From contig NZ_CP043732.1 of the NCBI RefSeq assembly GCF_014084045.1, positions 3,286,001 through 3,350,000 of the forward strand: 64,000 nt of DNA. Reading direction: 5' to 3'. Under the pieces are notes generated by a model. It made no database searches, was not told where the DNA came from, and was given only the letters and a program-made list of their open reading frames with translations. Position numbers and translations under genes: made by a program. This DNA is from Microbacterium esteraromaticum. Lineage in GTDB: Bacteria > Actinomycetota > Actinomycetes > Actinomycetales > Microbacteriaceae. Below, one piece after another: positions 50,530 to 60,314 of this stretch. How positions within the stretch are numbered: position 1 is the stretch's first letter; the number at the start of each line of letters is the position of its first letter.

Positions 50530-51456
50530 TCAGCCGCGGGCATCCAGCTGTCGCAGCAGCCAGCCGGCCGACTCGACCCGCGCACCGGCCTCTTCGAGCC
50601 TGACGGTCAGCCCGCGATCGCTGGTCACAGCGGTGACCTCCGATCCGTCCACTAGGAGGCACCGCGCCTCCTCGACGATCGCGTCGTCGCCCGCGCCGTC
50701 GGCGCGCACGATGGCGACGCGGGCGCCGTGCGTCTGGTGACTGGCATCCGGAATCGCCCGCGCAGCGCCCTCCACGACCATCGACACCGGCGGGAACCAC
50801 CGGTCGGCTTCGAGGCCCAGCGCCTCGGCGTCCACCCCGCCGGCCGCCCAGGCCGACAGGCGCGCGTGCAGACGCGACGCCGCGCCCATGCGGTCCTTCC
50901 ACCAGCCGTCCGGCACCGAGCCGACGACGTTCGCGGCATCGACGACGATCGCCGGATGCGCCGCCAGCAGCGACCGCAGCAGCGGCCACGCCGCGCCGAA
51001 ACCCGGGTGCAGCGGCCGCTGGTCGACCTCATCGACCGGAACCCACTCCAGCGCAAGGCTCTCGGGGTCGCTGATCACGGGGTCGAACGGAGCCAGCACG
51101 TCGGCGACCACCGTCGTGTATGACCAGATCTCCAGATCGAGGACGCGGGCGAAGCGCGCATGCAGCGCGCCATCAGGGATGCCGGCCTCCTCCTGCGCCT
51201 CGCGCAACGCTCCGTCGAGCGCCGACTCACCCTCATGCAGGGCGCCACCGGGGATTCCCCACGTTCCCCCGAAATGACTCCAGCCGACGCGGTGCTGCAG
51301 CAGCACTCCGCGCTGGCGGTCGACGGCGAGAACGCCGGCGGCGCCGAACCGGCCCCAGTACTTCTCGCCGGTCGGCGCGACGACCCAGGCATCTCCGGGA
51401 TCCTGCGGCCCGAGCGGGCGACGCGGCTCATCGGGGGCCGGGGGAACGATCGTCAC
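50530..51456 (-). CDS. NUDIX hydrolase fused to a NYN/PIN-like ribonuclease domain
   Basis: A 308-residue two-domain protein. The NUDIX box lies in GGALHEGESALDGALREAQE then EAGIPDG (G-x5-E-x7-REUxEExGU). From residue ~165 the sequence AIVVDAANVVGSVPDGWWKD, VSMVVEGAARA, ADGAGDDAIVEEARCLL and TAVTSDRGLTVRLEEAGARV matches the NYN/YacP-type PIN fold with conserved Asp residues. The combination suggests a role in RNA or nucleotide turnover, for example hydrolysing capped or modified RNA ends followed by cleavage; this is inference. GGGGGA precedes the GTG start. Confidence 0.8.
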   Translation of the reverse strand: MTIVPPAPDEPRRPLGPQDPGDAWVVAPTGEKYWGRFGAAGVLAVDRQRGVLLQHRVGWSHFGGTWGIPGGALHEGESALDGALREAQEEAGIPDGALHARFARVLDLEIWSYTTVVADVLAPFDPVISDPESLALEWVPVDEVDQRPLHPGFGAAWPLLRSLLAAHPAIVVDAANVVGSVPDGWWKDRMGAASRLHARLSAWAAGGVDAEALGLEADRWFPPVSMVVEGAARAIPDASHQTHGARVAIVRADGAGDDAIVEEARCLLVDGSEVTAVTSDRGLTVRLEEAGARVESAGWLLRQLDARG

Positions 51457-51498
51457 TCCCCCAGCCTTTCATGCCGCGACGCCCTCCGGCGCACGAAG

Positions 51499-51828
51499 CG
51501 CTGACAAGGGCGGCACGCGGTGCGCCGAGCGCGGAGCGCCGAGCGCCGACAAGACCGGTACGCCGAGACGGCACCCGGTACGCCGACAAGCCGAGCACAC
51601 CAAGACGATATGCCGAGCGCCGACAAGGCCCACACTCAGTACGCCGAGACGGCACGCGGTACGCCGACAAGGCCGGTACGCCGAGACGGCACGCCGGCAT
51701 GACCGGCACGCCGAGACGGCACGCCATGCGCCGACAAGCCGAGCACACCGAGACAGCACGCCATACGCCGACAAGGCGAACACGCCGAAACGGCACGCCA
51801 TGCGCCGACAGGGCGAGCACAGAGCGCC
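51499..51828. repeat. Degenerate tandem array with a 37-bp period
   Basis: CGCCGACAAG (or a variant) begins at 51499, 51544, 51581, 51618, 51662, 51729, 51766 and 51803; four of the intervals are exactly 37 bases. Each unit also contains a variant of TACGCCGAGACGGCACGC. It fills almost all the gap between the NUDIX and dehydrogenase genes. 37 is not a multiple of three, so the array is not coding. Confidence 0.85.
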
Positions 51829-51835
51829 ACGAACC

Positions 51836-52906
51836 TCAGCGCACCCCGACCGCGGCTCCCGCACGCAGACGCGACGCGGCGAGCTCCTCCGCCGCCCGCA
51901 GCGGCGTCACGCCGCGCGTCTCGGCATCGTCGAGGATGCGCCGCACGGTGTCGCCGATGCCGGCCACCCGCTGCATGATCTCCTCACTCGACCCGATGCG
52001 CTTCGCCTCGAGGTCGAGGTAGATGACGCCGCCGGCGTTCACGACGAAGTCGGGTGCGTACAGCACCCCGCGCTGCGCCAGCCGCTCGGCGCCCGAGCGA
52101 TCCGCGAGCGGGTTGTTCGCCGGTCCGCAGACGGCCTTCACGTCGAGCGCGTCGATGACGTCGTCGGTCAGCACACCCCCGATGCCGGCCGGCACGAACA
52201 CATCGCCCGGAACGAGATGCTCGGTGCCGGGCTCTACCCAGGTCGCGCCGATCTCGTCGGCGAATCCGCGGCGCGCTGGGTTGATGTCGGTGACGGTCAG
52301 CAGCGCCCCCTGCTCGGCGAGACGGGATGCCAGACGGCCGCCCACCTGACCGAGGCCGGAGATCGTGATATGGCGACCCGAGACGTCCGCCGAACCGGCG
52401 ACCCGCTCCAGCACGGCCTCCAGCGACGCGTACACGCCGAGGCTGGTGGGGCCGGCGGGCTCGCCGGAGCCGCCGACGGCGGAGGGCAGCCCGACCACGT
52501 GCTGGGTGCGCTCGCTCACCGTGAGCATGTCGTCAGTGGTCGATCCGACGTCCTCCGCGGTGCGGTACAGGCCGCCCATGAGCTCCACGGCGTCGCCGAG
52601 GTCGAGGAAGGCATCGCGACGACGCCCTTCGTCGAGGGCATCCCCGGGCGCCAGCCCGATCACCGACTTGCCGCCACCGGCATCCAGCCCCGCGGCCGCG
52701 TTCTTCAACGTCATCGCGGCGGACAGCCGCAGAGCATCGCCGAGAGCGTCGCTCCAGTGCGGGTACGTCCACAGGCGCGCTCCGCCCAGGGCGGATCCGA
52801 GCACGGACGAGTGCAGCGCGACGGCGATGAACAGCCCGCTCCGTCGTCCGGTCATCACCTCCACGCGCTCGTGGGTGACATCGGGCAGGGGCAGGGTGTG
52901 CGACAT
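51836..52906 (-). CDS. Glu/Leu/Phe/Val dehydrogenase family amino acid dehydrogenase
   Basis: A 356-residue NAD-dependent oxidative deaminase, closest to leucine/valine/phenylalanine dehydrogenases. The substrate and catalytic lysines lie in LSAAMTLKNAAAGLDAGGGK followed by SVI; the Rossmann motif is ITISGLGQVGGRLASRLAEQ. The C-terminal LAQRGVLYAPDFVVNAGGV is also typical. The ATG at 52906 has GAGGATG upstream. The exact amino acid used cannot be told. It ends eight bases from the repeat array. Confidence 0.88.
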   Translation of the reverse strand: MSHTLPLPDVTHERVEVMTGRRSGLFIAVALHSSVLGSALGGARLWTYPHWSDALGDALRLSAAMTLKNAAAGLDAGGGKSVIGLAPGDALDEGRRRDAFLDLGDAVELMGGLYRTAEDVGSTTDDMLTVSERTQHVVGLPSAVGGSGEPAGPTSLGVYASLEAVLERVAGSADVSGRHITISGLGQVGGRLASRLAEQGALLTVTDINPARRGFADEIGATWVEPGTEHLVPGDVFVPAGIGGVLTDDVIDALDVKAVCGPANNPLADRSGAERLAQRGVLYAPDFVVNAGGVIYLDLEAKRIGSSEEIMQRVAGIGDTVRRILDDAETRGVTPLRAAEELAASRLRAGAAVGVR

Positions 52907-53015
52907 TGCATCCTCGTATCGTGCGGGCCTTGTGGGCGGTGCGTCGGACGCCGCGGTGTTGCGGCATCCGCCTCCCATTCTGCCCGTCGACGGGCTCAGG
53001 AGCCCAGACGAGGTG

Positions 53016-54536
53016 TCAGCGCTGTCGACGCTCCCTCACGCGCATGTTGATGACGATCGGGGTTCCCTCGAACGAGTACAGCTCGCGCAGTCGACGCTGC
53101 ACATAGCGACGGTAGCCGGGGTCGAGGAATCCGGTCGTGAACAGCACGAACGTCGGCGGGCGGGTCGACGCCTGGGTGCCGAACAGGATGCGTGGCTGCT
53201 TGCCGCCGCGAAGCGGGTGCGGGTGCGCGGCGACGAGCTCGGTGATGAAGGCGTTGAACTTGCCCGTCGGGATGCGGCGGTCCCAGTTCTCCAGCGCCTG
53301 CTCGAGAGCGGGCACGAGCTTGTCGAGGTGACGGCCGGTCTTGGCCGAGATGTTCACCCGCGGAGCCCACGCGACATGCGCGAGGTCCTGCTCGATCTCG
53401 CGCTCGAGATAGCGGCGGCGATCGGCGTTCTCCATGTCGTCATCCGACAGACGATCCCACTTGTTGAACGCGAGCACCAGCGCGCGCCCCGACTCGAGCA
53501 CCATGTCGATGATGTTCAGGTCCTGCACGCTGATCGGCTGCGACACGTCGAGCACGACGACGGCGACCTCGGCCTTCTCGAGCGCGGCCGAGGTGCGAAG
53601 CGACGCGTAGAAGTCGGCGCCCTGCTGCAGGTGCACGCGACGGCGGATGCCCGCGGTGTCGACCAGACGCCACATCTTCCCGCCCAGTTCGACGATCTCG
53701 TCCACCGGGTCGCGGGTGGTGCCGGCGAGGTCGTTGACGACCACACGCTCCTCCCCCGCAGCCTTGTTCAGCAGCGACGACTTGCCCACGTTCGGGCGGC
53801 CGATGATCGCGACGCGGCGCGGGCCGCCGATCTCGGCCTTCGCCACAGCCGACACCTCGGGCAGCTTCTTGATGACCAGGTCGAGCAGGTCGGCGACTCC
53901 GCGGCCGTGGATGGCCGACACGGGGTGCGGCTCGCCGAGGCCGAGGTTCCAGAGAGCGGCTGCCTCGGGCTCCTGACGGGCGTCGTCGATCTTGTTCGCG
54001 ACGAGGAAGACGGGCTTGCCGCTCTTGCGCAGCAGCTTCACGACGTACTCGTCGGTCGAGGTGGCGCCGACCTTCGCATCAACGACGAACAGCACCATGT
54101 CGGCCAGGTCGATCGCGACCTCGGCCTGTGCCGCCACCGAGCGGTCGATGCCCTTGGCATCCGGCTCCCACCCGCCGGTGTCGACCAGCGAGAAACGACG
54201 GTCGTTCCACTCGGCCTTGTAGGTCACGCGGTCGCGGGTGACGCCGGGGGTGTCCTCGACGACCGCCTCACGGCGGCCGAGGATGCGGTTCACCAGCGCC
54301 GACTTGCCGACGTTGGGACGCCCGACGATCGCCACGACCGGCAGCGCCGGCGAGTACTCGATCGCGTCTTCGCCGCGTGCGAGCCCCTCGAGCAGAGCGG
54401 CATCGTCTTCCTCGAGCTCGTAGTCGCCGAGCGACGCGCGCATCGCGGTGGCCCGCTGCTCGGCGAAGTCCTCGTCGAGCGAGGCCATCTTCTCCACGAG
54501 ATCGTCGGGGGCGCCGGTGTACTCTTCATCGGCCAT
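53016..54536 (-). CDS. der: Ribosome biogenesis GTPase Der (EngA)
   Basis: A 506-residue double GTPase needed for 50S assembly. Two complete G domains are present: [20 protein letters not shown] and NKID, then [18 protein letters not shown] and NKWD, followed by the KH-like C-terminal domain ([20 protein letters not shown] region onward). ATG at 54536 has GAGGAGC upstream. It lies two bases after the cmk stop, at the end of the scpA-to-der operon. Confidence 0.95.
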   Translation of the reverse strand: MADEEYTGAPDDLVEKMASLDEDFAEQRATAMRASLGDYELEEDDAALLEGLARGEDAIEYSPALPVVAIVGRPNVGKSALVNRILGRREAVVEDTPGVTRDRVTYKAEWNDRRFSLVDTGGWEPDAKGIDRSVAAQAEVAIDLADMVLFVVDAKVGATSTDEYVVKLLRKSGKPVFLVANKIDDARQEPEAAALWNLGLGEPHPVSAIHGRGVADLLDLVIKKLPEVSAVAKAEIGGPRRVAIIGRPNVGKSSLLNKAAGEERVVVNDLAGTTRDPVDEIVELGGKMWRLVDTAGIRRRVHLQQGADFYASLRTSAALEKAEVAVVVLDVSQPISVQDLNIIDMVLESGRALVLAFNKWDRLSDDDMENADRRRYLEREIEQDLAHVAWAPRVNISAKTGRHLDKLVPALEQALENWDRRIPTGKFNAFITELVAAHPHPLRGGKQPRILFGTQASTRPPTFVLFTTGFLDPGYRRYVQRRLRELYSFEGTPIVINMRVRERRQR

Positions 54537-54538
54537 GT

Positions 54539-55225
54539 TCAAGCTCCTCTGTCAGCGTCGCGCCGCTGGGCGATCACCGCGAGCACGGCGTCGATGGTCT
54601 GCGCGAAATCAAGTTCGGTGGAGTCGACCACGTCAACGCCTTCGGCGGCGTTGAGGAAGTCGACGACGGTGCTGTCGGACGCGTCGCGCTTGTGCAGCGC
54701 TTCCGCGACAGCGGCGGCGTTCTCGCCCGCGAGCTCGCCGGCGCGCCGGGCGGCGCGCACCTCCGGCGCCGCGGTGAGCAGGATCCGCACCGGCGCGTCC
54801 GGCGCCACGACGGTGGTGATGTCTCGTCCCTCGACGATCACCGCGGGATAGGCGGACTCCGCGACGATCCGGCGGAACATCTCGTTCACCTGCACACGGA
54901 TCTCGGGCACGCGGGCGACGCCGCTGACGGCGCCGGACACCCGCGGCTCGCGGATGGCTGCGGTCACGTCGACATCACCGACGCGCACGATCCGGTCGTC
55001 GGGGTCGAGCCCCTGCGAGAACGGGAAGTCGGATGCCGCTGCGCGGACGGCATCGGCATCCGCGGTGTCGTCTCCGCGGTCGAGGACGTGCCATGCGAGC
55101 GCACGGTACGCGGCGCCGGTGTCGAGGTAGCCGTAGCCCCGGCGGCGCGCGATCTCCTTCGAGACGCTGGACTTGCCGGATCCCGCCGGCCCGTCGATCG
55201 CGATGAACTTGTCAGCGCTAGTCAT
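54539..55225 (-). CDS. cmk: (d)CMP kinase
   Basis: A 228-residue P-loop kinase that phosphorylates CMP and d[23 protein letters not shown] is the P-loop, [15 protein letters not shown] the acceptor region, [16 protein letters not shown] the Walker-B-like region, followed by [13 protein letters not shown] and the C-terminal RDASDSTV. The ATG overlaps the tyrA stop by eight bases. Confidence 0.95.
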   Translation of the reverse strand: MTSADKFIAIDGPAGSGKSSVSKEIARRRGYGYLDTGAAYRALAWHVLDRGDDTADADAVRAAASDFPFSQGLDPDDRIVRVGDVDVTAAIREPRVSGAVSGVARVPEIRVQVNEMFRRIVAESAYPAVIVEGRDITTVVAPDAPVRILLTAAPEVRAARRAGELAGENAAAVAEALHKRDASDSTVVDFLNAAEGVDVVDSTELDFAQTIDAVLAVIAQRRDADRGA

Positions 55226-56342
55226 TCGTGTTCCCCGCAATCCGCCAGCCGCGTTCTTCCAGTCCATCGATCGCACCGCGCAGCGCGGCGGGTGCCACGC
55301 TGATCTCTGCGAGACCGAACTGGGCGCCGGGAGAGTGCTCCAGACGCAGATCCTCCACGTTCACTCCCAGCTCGCCGAGCTCGCCGAACAGGCGCGCCAG
55401 CTGACCGGGGGTGTCGTCGACCATGACGACGAGCGTCTCGAAGCGGCGGTTCTGACCGTGCTTGCCCGGCAGCCGCTCGACGCCCTCGTTGCCCTGGCGG
55501 ATGGCGTCGGCCACCGTGCGCCGTGCGCCCGGTGCCTCGGGCTCGCGAAGCGCGTCGGCCACCTCCTTGAGGTCGACGGCCAGTGCATCCAGCAGTTCCA
55601 CGACCGGCGCCGCGTTCGCGCCGAGGATCTGCACCCATAGCTCGGGCGCCGAGGCCGCGATGCGGGTCATGTCGCGCACTCCCTGGCCGGCGAGACGCAG
55701 CGAGCCCTCCTCGGCCTCGGCGAGCCGGCCGGCGAGCAGACTCGCGACCATCTGGGGCACGTGCGACGTGAGCGCGACGGCCCGGTCGTGCTCCTCTGGA
55801 GTCATCTCCAGCGGCATGGCGCCGACATCGAGCGCGAGAGCCTCGACCAGCGCGAGGTCGGCGGCCCGCGTCTGCTCGTCGCGGCACACGACCCACGGGC
55901 GACCGATGAACAGGTCGGCGCGCGCCGAGATCGCGCCCCCTCGCTCGCGCCCGGCGAGCGGATGCGAGCCGATGTAGCGGACGAGGTCGACGCCGCGGCG
56001 GCGCAGCTCGTCGAACGGCTCGAGTTTCACGCTCGCGACGTCGGTGACGACAGCATCCGGGTATGCTGCCAGCTCGGCCTCGATGACGTCTGCGGTCACA
56101 TCCGGCGGCACGGCCACGACGATCAGCCGGGGGGCGTCGTCTTCGCGGGCGGCACGACCCGCGCCGTAGTCGATGGCGAGGCGCAGCTGCGCGGGCGAGG
56201 CGTCGGCGAGCACGACGTCCACGCCCTTGGCACGCAGCGCGTGGCCGATGCTCGAGCCGAGGAGCCCGGCTCCGACGACGCGCACCGTCCCCGAGAGCCG
56301 CGCCGCATTCTGCGGCGCGCGCGCACCATTGGAATCGCTCAC
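55218..56342 (-). CDS. tyrA: Prephenate dehydrogenase with C-terminal ACT domain
   Basis: A 374-residue NAD(P)-dependent enzyme of tyrosine synthesis. The Rossmann motif is [20 protein letters not shown]; the catalytic region contains [14 protein letters not shown], with SHP carrying the active-site His, and [16 protein letters not shown]. The last ~75 residues ([20 protein letters not shown]) form an ACT domain, likely for tyrosine feedback. It starts with GTG overlapping the rluB stop by four bases. Its presence between rluB and cmk is common in related actinobacteria. Confidence 0.93.
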   Translation of the reverse strand: MSDSNGARAPQNAARLSGTVRVVGAGLLGSSIGHALRAKGVDVVLADASPAQLRLAIDYGAGRAAREDDAPRLIVVAVPPDVTADVIEAELAAYPDAVVTDVASVKLEPFDELRRRGVDLVRYIGSHPLAGRERGGAISARADLFIGRPWVVCRDEQTRAADLALVEALALDVGAMPLEMTPEEHDRAVALTSHVPQMVASLLAGRLAEAEEGSLRLAGQGVRDMTRIAASAPELWVQILGANAAPVVELLDALAVDLKEVADALREPEAPGARRTVADAIRQGNEGVERLPGKHGQNRRFETLVVMVDDTPGQLARLFGELGELGVNVEDLRLEHSPGAQFGLAEISVAPAALRGAIDGLEERGWRIAGNTND

Positions 56343-57157
56343 TCGTTCTCCTGAGGGCTGTCGTGCGCTCGTCGCTGCTCGGAGGCAGCGGGCGCCGGGG
56401 AATCCTGGCGCGACAGAGTCAGCAGTGCGCCTCGTTCGATTTTAGTCAGCTCGCGCGCCTTCCCGACCGGGAGAGTTCCCAGGTGCAGCGGACCGAACTG
56501 GCGGCGCACCAGTTCGTCGACGGGATGCCCGACCGCTGCCATCATGCGCCGGACGATCCGGTTGCGCCCCGAATGCAGGGTGAGCTCGACGAGACTCGAC
56601 CCGCGCGAGACATCGAGCAGCCTCGCCTTGTCTGCCTTGATCGGGCCGTCCTCGAGCTCGATCCCGCGCGTCAGCTGCGCGATCGTCTGCGCGGTGACCG
56701 CACCCGACACCTTCGCGATGTACACCTTGGTGACGCCGAACGAGGGGTGCGCGAGCACGTGGGCAAGCTCGCCGTCGTTGGTGAGGATGAGGAGGCCGCT
56801 GGTCTCGGCGTCCAGCCGCCCGACGTTGTACAGCCGCTCCGGCCACTCCTTCGTGAAGCGGCGGAGGTCGGGCCGGCCGTTCTCGTCCTTCATGGTGCTG
56901 ACCACGCCGGTCGGCTTGTTCAGCATCACGTAGCGCTTCGAGACGTCGAGCTGCACGGCGGTGCCGTCGACATCGATGAGGTCGGTCTCGGGGTCAATGC
57001 GGGTGCCCAGTTCGGTTACGGTCTTCCCGTTGACGCGGATGCGGCCCTCGACGATGTACTGCTCGATCACTCGGCGCGAGGCCACGCCGGCGTTGGCCAG
57101 CGCCTTCTGCAGGCGGATGCCGTCGGGCTGGTCCATCCGGGGTCGGTCGATGCTCAT
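56339..57157 (-). CDS. rluB: 23S rRNA pseudouridine synthase, RluB type
   Basis: A 272-residue enzyme. An S4 domain (RLQKALANAGVASRRVIEQY) precedes the RsuA-family catalytic domain with LYNVGRLDAETSGLLILTND, where the Asp of GRLDAETSG is catalytic, and the later SLVELTLHSGRNRIVRRM. Modification of helix 89/90 uridines of 23S rRNA is inferred from family. ATG overlaps the scpB stop by four bases. The C-terminal tail is hydrophilic and variable. Confidence 0.92.
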   Translation of the reverse strand: MSIDRPRMDQPDGIRLQKALANAGVASRRVIEQYIVEGRIRVNGKTVTELGTRIDPETDLIDVDGTAVQLDVSKRYVMLNKPTGVVSTMKDENGRPDLRRFTKEWPERLYNVGRLDAETSGLLILTNDGELAHVLAHPSFGVTKVYIAKVSGAVTAQTIAQLTRGIELEDGPIKADKARLLDVSRGSSLVELTLHSGRNRIVRRMMAAVGHPVDELVRRQFGPLHLGTLPVGKARELTKIERGALLTLSRQDSPAPAASEQRRAHDSPQENE

Positions 57158-57774
57158 CGGATCATTCCCTCTTCGAAGCCATCGGCGCCGTCGTCGAGCA
57201 GCGGTGAGATGGGCGGCAGCTCGTCGATCGAGTTGATCCCGAGGTGCTGCAGCAGCTGGTCGGAGGTGCCGTAGTTGATCGCGCCGGTCTCGGAGTCGGC
57301 GAACAGCTCCGTGATGAGGCCGCGCGCGAGCAGCGTGCGCACGACCGAATCGACGTTGACGGCGCGGATGGACGCCACCTGGCCACGTGTCACGGGCTGC
57401 TTGTAGGCGATGACGGCGAGCGTTTCGAGGGCCGCCTGCGACAGCCGGGCCGGAGCCTGCCCCCCGATGAAGTCCGCGACGAGGTCGTCGTGGTCCTCCC
57501 GCACGTACAGGCGCCATCCGCCGCCGACCTCGCGCAGCTCGAAGCCGCGCCTGGGGCCTCGCCCTCGCCCGTCGTAGTCCTCCACGAGGGCTTCGAGCAC
57601 CTGGCGCACCGCCGGCACCGGCGCGTGCACCGAAGCGGCGAGGGCGACCAGCGCGATCGGCTCGTCGACGATCAGCAGGATCGCCTCCACCCGCTCCGCG
57701 AGCGGCGTCTCGAGGGTCGTCTCGAGGGTCGCGTCGCCGTCCGTCGTGTCGTCCACCGGTGGCGTCTGGGTCAT
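57154..57774 (-). CDS. scpB: Segregation and condensation protein B
   Basis: A 206-residue kleisin-partner protein of the SMC-ScpAB condensin. Two winged-helix modules are seen: VEAILLIVDEPIALVALAAS and ARLSQAALETLAVIAYKQPV then TRGQVASIRAVNVDSVVRTL. The LITEL and INYGTSDQLLQHLG segments are typical. It follows scpA by 27 bases. Confidence 0.93.
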   Translation of the reverse strand: MTQTPPVDDTTDGDATLETTLETPLAERVEAILLIVDEPIALVALAASVHAPVPAVRQVLEALVEDYDGRGRGPRRGFELREVGGGWRLYVREDHDDLVADFIGGQAPARLSQAALETLAVIAYKQPVTRGQVASIRAVNVDSVVRTLLARGLITELFADSETGAINYGTSDQLLQHLGINSIDELPPISPLLDDGADGFEEGMIR

Positions 57775-57801
57775 GGCATCCGTCTCTCGGGTCTCATCTG
57801 C

Positions 57802-58662
57802 TCACTTGTCGTAGTCGGCGCCGAGCGTGGCGAGCTGCTCATCCGACCAGCTCTCCGCCGACCAGCGCAGCGTCAGCTCGCCGAGCGGCTCGAGCTGCTC
57901 GAACGACAGCGCGGCATGGCGGTACAGCTCGAGCACCGAGATGAAGCGCGCCACGACGATGCCTGGTTCGCTCACTCCCGCGACGAGGTCGCGGAAGGTC
58001 AGGGATTCGGTGCTGCGCAGCAGGGTCACGACGACCGCGGCCTGCTCGCGGATGCTCACCAGCGGCGCGTGCAGGTGATCGAGGCCGACGGTCGGCAGCT
58101 CCTTGGGCGCGAAGGCCATCAGGGCGAGGGCGGCGAAGTCCGACGGGCTCAGCGTCCAGACCAGCTCCGGCGTCTTGCGGCGGTGCTTCTCGTCAAGGGG
58201 AACGGCCCGCACATGGCGGCGATCCTCCCGCTGCAGACAGCGGGCGAACCACGCCGAGACCTCTTTGAACGCCCGGTACTGCAGCAGCCGCGCGAACAGC
58301 AAGTCCCGCGCCTCGAGCAGCGCCACGGATTCGGCGTCGACGAGCTCGCCCTGCGGCAGCAGGCCTGCGATCTTCATGTCGAGCAGCGTCGCGGCGACGA
58401 CGAGGAACTCGGAGGCCTGGTCGAGCTCGGCGTCTCCGTCCAGCTCCTTCAGGTACGAGATGAACTCGTCGGTGACGCGGCTCAGCGACACCTCGGTGAT
58501 GTCGAGCTCGTGCTTGGAGATCAGGTTCAGCAGCAGATCGAACGGTCCGTCGAAGTTCGACAGCGAGACCCGGAACCCCTCGGTCGGCTCGGCGACCGGC
58601 TCGACCGGCGCGCCCTGAGCGCTGCCGGCGGGCTCGAGGACGTCCTCAGGCGACGGCGCCAC
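57802..58662 (-). CDS. scpA: Segregation and condensation protein A (kleisin)
   Basis: A 286-residue kleisin that bridges the SMC dimer. The N-terminal SMC-neck-binding part is FRVSLSNFDGPFDLLLNLIS then KHELDITEVSLSRVTDEFI; the C-terminal winged helix that binds the SMC head is from VTLLRSTESLTFRDLVAGVS. The GTG at 58662 overlaps the ParA stop by 17 bases and is chosen because upstream in-frame codons lie deeper within parA. Confidence 0.92.
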   Translation of the reverse strand: MAPSPEDVLEPAGSAQGAPVEPVAEPTEGFRVSLSNFDGPFDLLLNLISKHELDITEVSLSRVTDEFISYLKELDGDAELDQASEFLVVAATLLDMKIAGLLPQGELVDAESVALLEARDLLFARLLQYRAFKEVSAWFARCLQREDRRHVRAVPLDEKHRRKTPELVWTLSPSDFAALALMAFAPKELPTVGLDHLHAPLVSIREQAAVVVTLLRSTESLTFRDLVAGVSEPGIVVARFISVLELYRHAALSFEQLEPLGELTLRWSAESWSDEQLATLGADYDK

Positions 58663-59536
58663 GGGCGACCAGCTCCCGCGCCAGTCGCAGGTACGCCTGT
58701 GCTGCGGCGTGCTCGGGCGCGAACTCGGTGATGGGAACCCCCGACACCGACGCATCGGGGAACTTCACGGTGCGACCGATCACGGTCTCGAGGACGTCGT
58801 CCCCGAATGCCTCGACCACGCGCTCCAGAACCTCGCGCGAGTGGAGCGTGCGCGGGTCGTACATGGTCGCGAGCAGGCCGTCGAGTTCGATGGCGGGGTT
58901 GAGCCGGTCGCGCACCTTGTCGATCGTCTCGATCAGCAGTGCCACGCCGCGCAGCGCGAAGAACTCGCACTCCAGCGGGATCAGCACGCCGTGCGCAGCC
59001 GTCAGCGCGTTCACCGTGAGCAGGCCGAGCGATGGCTGGCAGTCGATGAGGATGACGTCGTACTCACCCGACACGTGCCGGAGCACGCGCGAGAGGATGG
59101 TCTCGCGCGCCACCTCGTTGACGAGGTGCACCTCCGCCGCCGAGAGGTCGATGTTCGCGGGCAGCACGTCGAGGTTCTCGACCGACGACCGCACGATCGC
59201 CTCACGCGGGTCGCGTTTGGTGTCCAGCAGCAGGTCGTAGACGGTGGGCACGTCGTGCGTCTGGATGCCGAGGCCAGCCGACAGCGCGCCCTGCGGGTCG
59301 AAGTCGACGGCGAGCACCCTGCGGCCGTACTCGGCGAGCGAGGCGGCGAGGTTGATGGAGGTCGTCGTCTTGCCGACGCCGCCCTTCTGGTTGCACAGGG
59401 CGATGATGCGCGCCGGGCCGTGCGAATCGAGCGGCGCGGGGATCGGGAACCCCTGATAGGGACGACCGGTCGGGCCGATGGGGGTGTCGTCGCCCTTCGC
59501 CGCCTTCGACCTGGTCTTCGTCACCTTGTCCGCCAT
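58646..59536 (-). CDS. ParA/Soj-family ATPase upstream of scpA
   Basis: A 296-residue ParA-type ATPase with deviant Walker [37 protein letters not shown] and VILIDCQPSLGLLTVNAL. It corresponds in position to Rv1708, the ParA-like gene that precedes scpA in mycobacteria; no parB is adjacent, so a role in condensin or septum positioning is inferred. GAAGGAGCAGG lies before the ATG. It heads the operon down to der. Confidence 0.92.
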   Translation of the reverse strand: MADKVTKTRSKAAKGDDTPIGPTGRPYQGFPIPAPLDSHGPARIIALCNQKGGVGKTTTSINLAASLAEYGRRVLAVDFDPQGALSAGLGIQTHDVPTVYDLLLDTKRDPREAIVRSSVENLDVLPANIDLSAAEVHLVNEVARETILSRVLRHVSGEYDVILIDCQPSLGLLTVNALTAAHGVLIPLECEFFALRGVALLIETIDKVRDRLNPAIELDGLLATMYDPRTLHSREVLERVVEAFGDDVLETVIGRTVKFPDASVSGVPITEFAPEHAAAQAYLRLARELVARGAVA

Positions 59537-59582
59537 CCTGCTCCTTCGTGCTCGCTCGATTGTAGCCGCAGGGCGTGTGCGG

Positions 59583-60314
59583 TCACCGGCGGCGCGCGGC
59601 GCGCTCCCTCGCTGCGGCGACGAGTCCGTCGAACACTCCGGAGTCGTCGGCGGTCTCCGGATGCCACTGCACGCCGACGGCGAAGCGGTCGCCGTCGGCC
59701 TCCATCGCCTGCGCGACGCCGTCGCCGTCGCGCGCGACGATCCGGAATCCGGGGTGGGCGTCGACGGCCTGATGGTGATGACTGGGCACGCTCAGCCTCG
59801 ACGCGATCAGCTCGGTGACCCGTCCAGGCCCGTCGACCGTCACCTCGGTGCTGCTGTAGCCGTCTGGAGGGCCAGCGTGCACCGCATGGCCCACCACGTC
59901 GGGCAGGTGCTGCACGAGGGTCCCGCCCGCCGCGACGGCCATCATCTGCATGCCGCGGCAGATGCCGAGCACGGGCAGCCGCGCCTCGTCGGCCTCTGCC
60001 AGCAGCCACAGCTCCGAGGCATCCCGGTCGTCGTACCAGACCGTCACCTGCGGGTCCGGCTGCTGACCGTAGCGGGCGGGGTTGATGTCGGCCCCGCCCG
60101 CGATCAGCAGTCCGTCCAGCCGGCTCAGTGCGACACGGGCCGCCTCGCGCGAGGCGAGCGGGGGAAGCAGCACCGGCACTCCCCCTGCGCGCTCGACCGA
60201 CAGGGCGTAGTCCGACGGCAGCAGGTCGGCGGGCACGTCACGCCACGCCCCCCAGCCGGCCGGCTGGCGGTACGTGGTGATGCCGATGACCGGTGCCGGG
60301 CCCGGGTCACTCAA
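59583..60314 (-). CDS. Class I glutamine amidotransferase, PuuD-like gamma-Glu-GABA hydrolase
   Basis: A 243-residue peptidase C26-type protein. The nucleophile Cys is in VLGICRGMQMMAVAAGGTLV, and the His/Glu pair in VGVQWHPETADDS; GLLIAGGADINPARYG is the substrate segment. In E. coli PuuD releases GABA from gamma-glutamyl-GABA in putrescine breakdown, which fits the neighbouring dehydrogenases and ligase. The start appears to be a TTG overlapping the SDR stop by eight bases. Confidence 0.85.
   Translation of the reverse strand: MSDPGPAPVIGITTYRQPAGWGAWRDVPADLLPSDYALSVERAGGVPVLLPPLASREAARVALSRLDGLLIAGGADINPARYGQQPDPQVTVWYDDRDASELWLLAEADEARLPVLGICRGMQMMAVAAGGTLVQHLPDVVGHAVHAGPPDGYSSTEVTVDGPGRVTELIASRLSVPSHHHQAVDAHPGFRIVARDGDGVAQAMEADGDRFAVGVQWHPETADDSGVFDGLVAAARERAARRR

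Noticed and set aside
51499..51828. CRISPR array
   Set aside because: The units are adjacent and degenerate, without constant repeats separated by unique spacers, and no cas genes are nearby.
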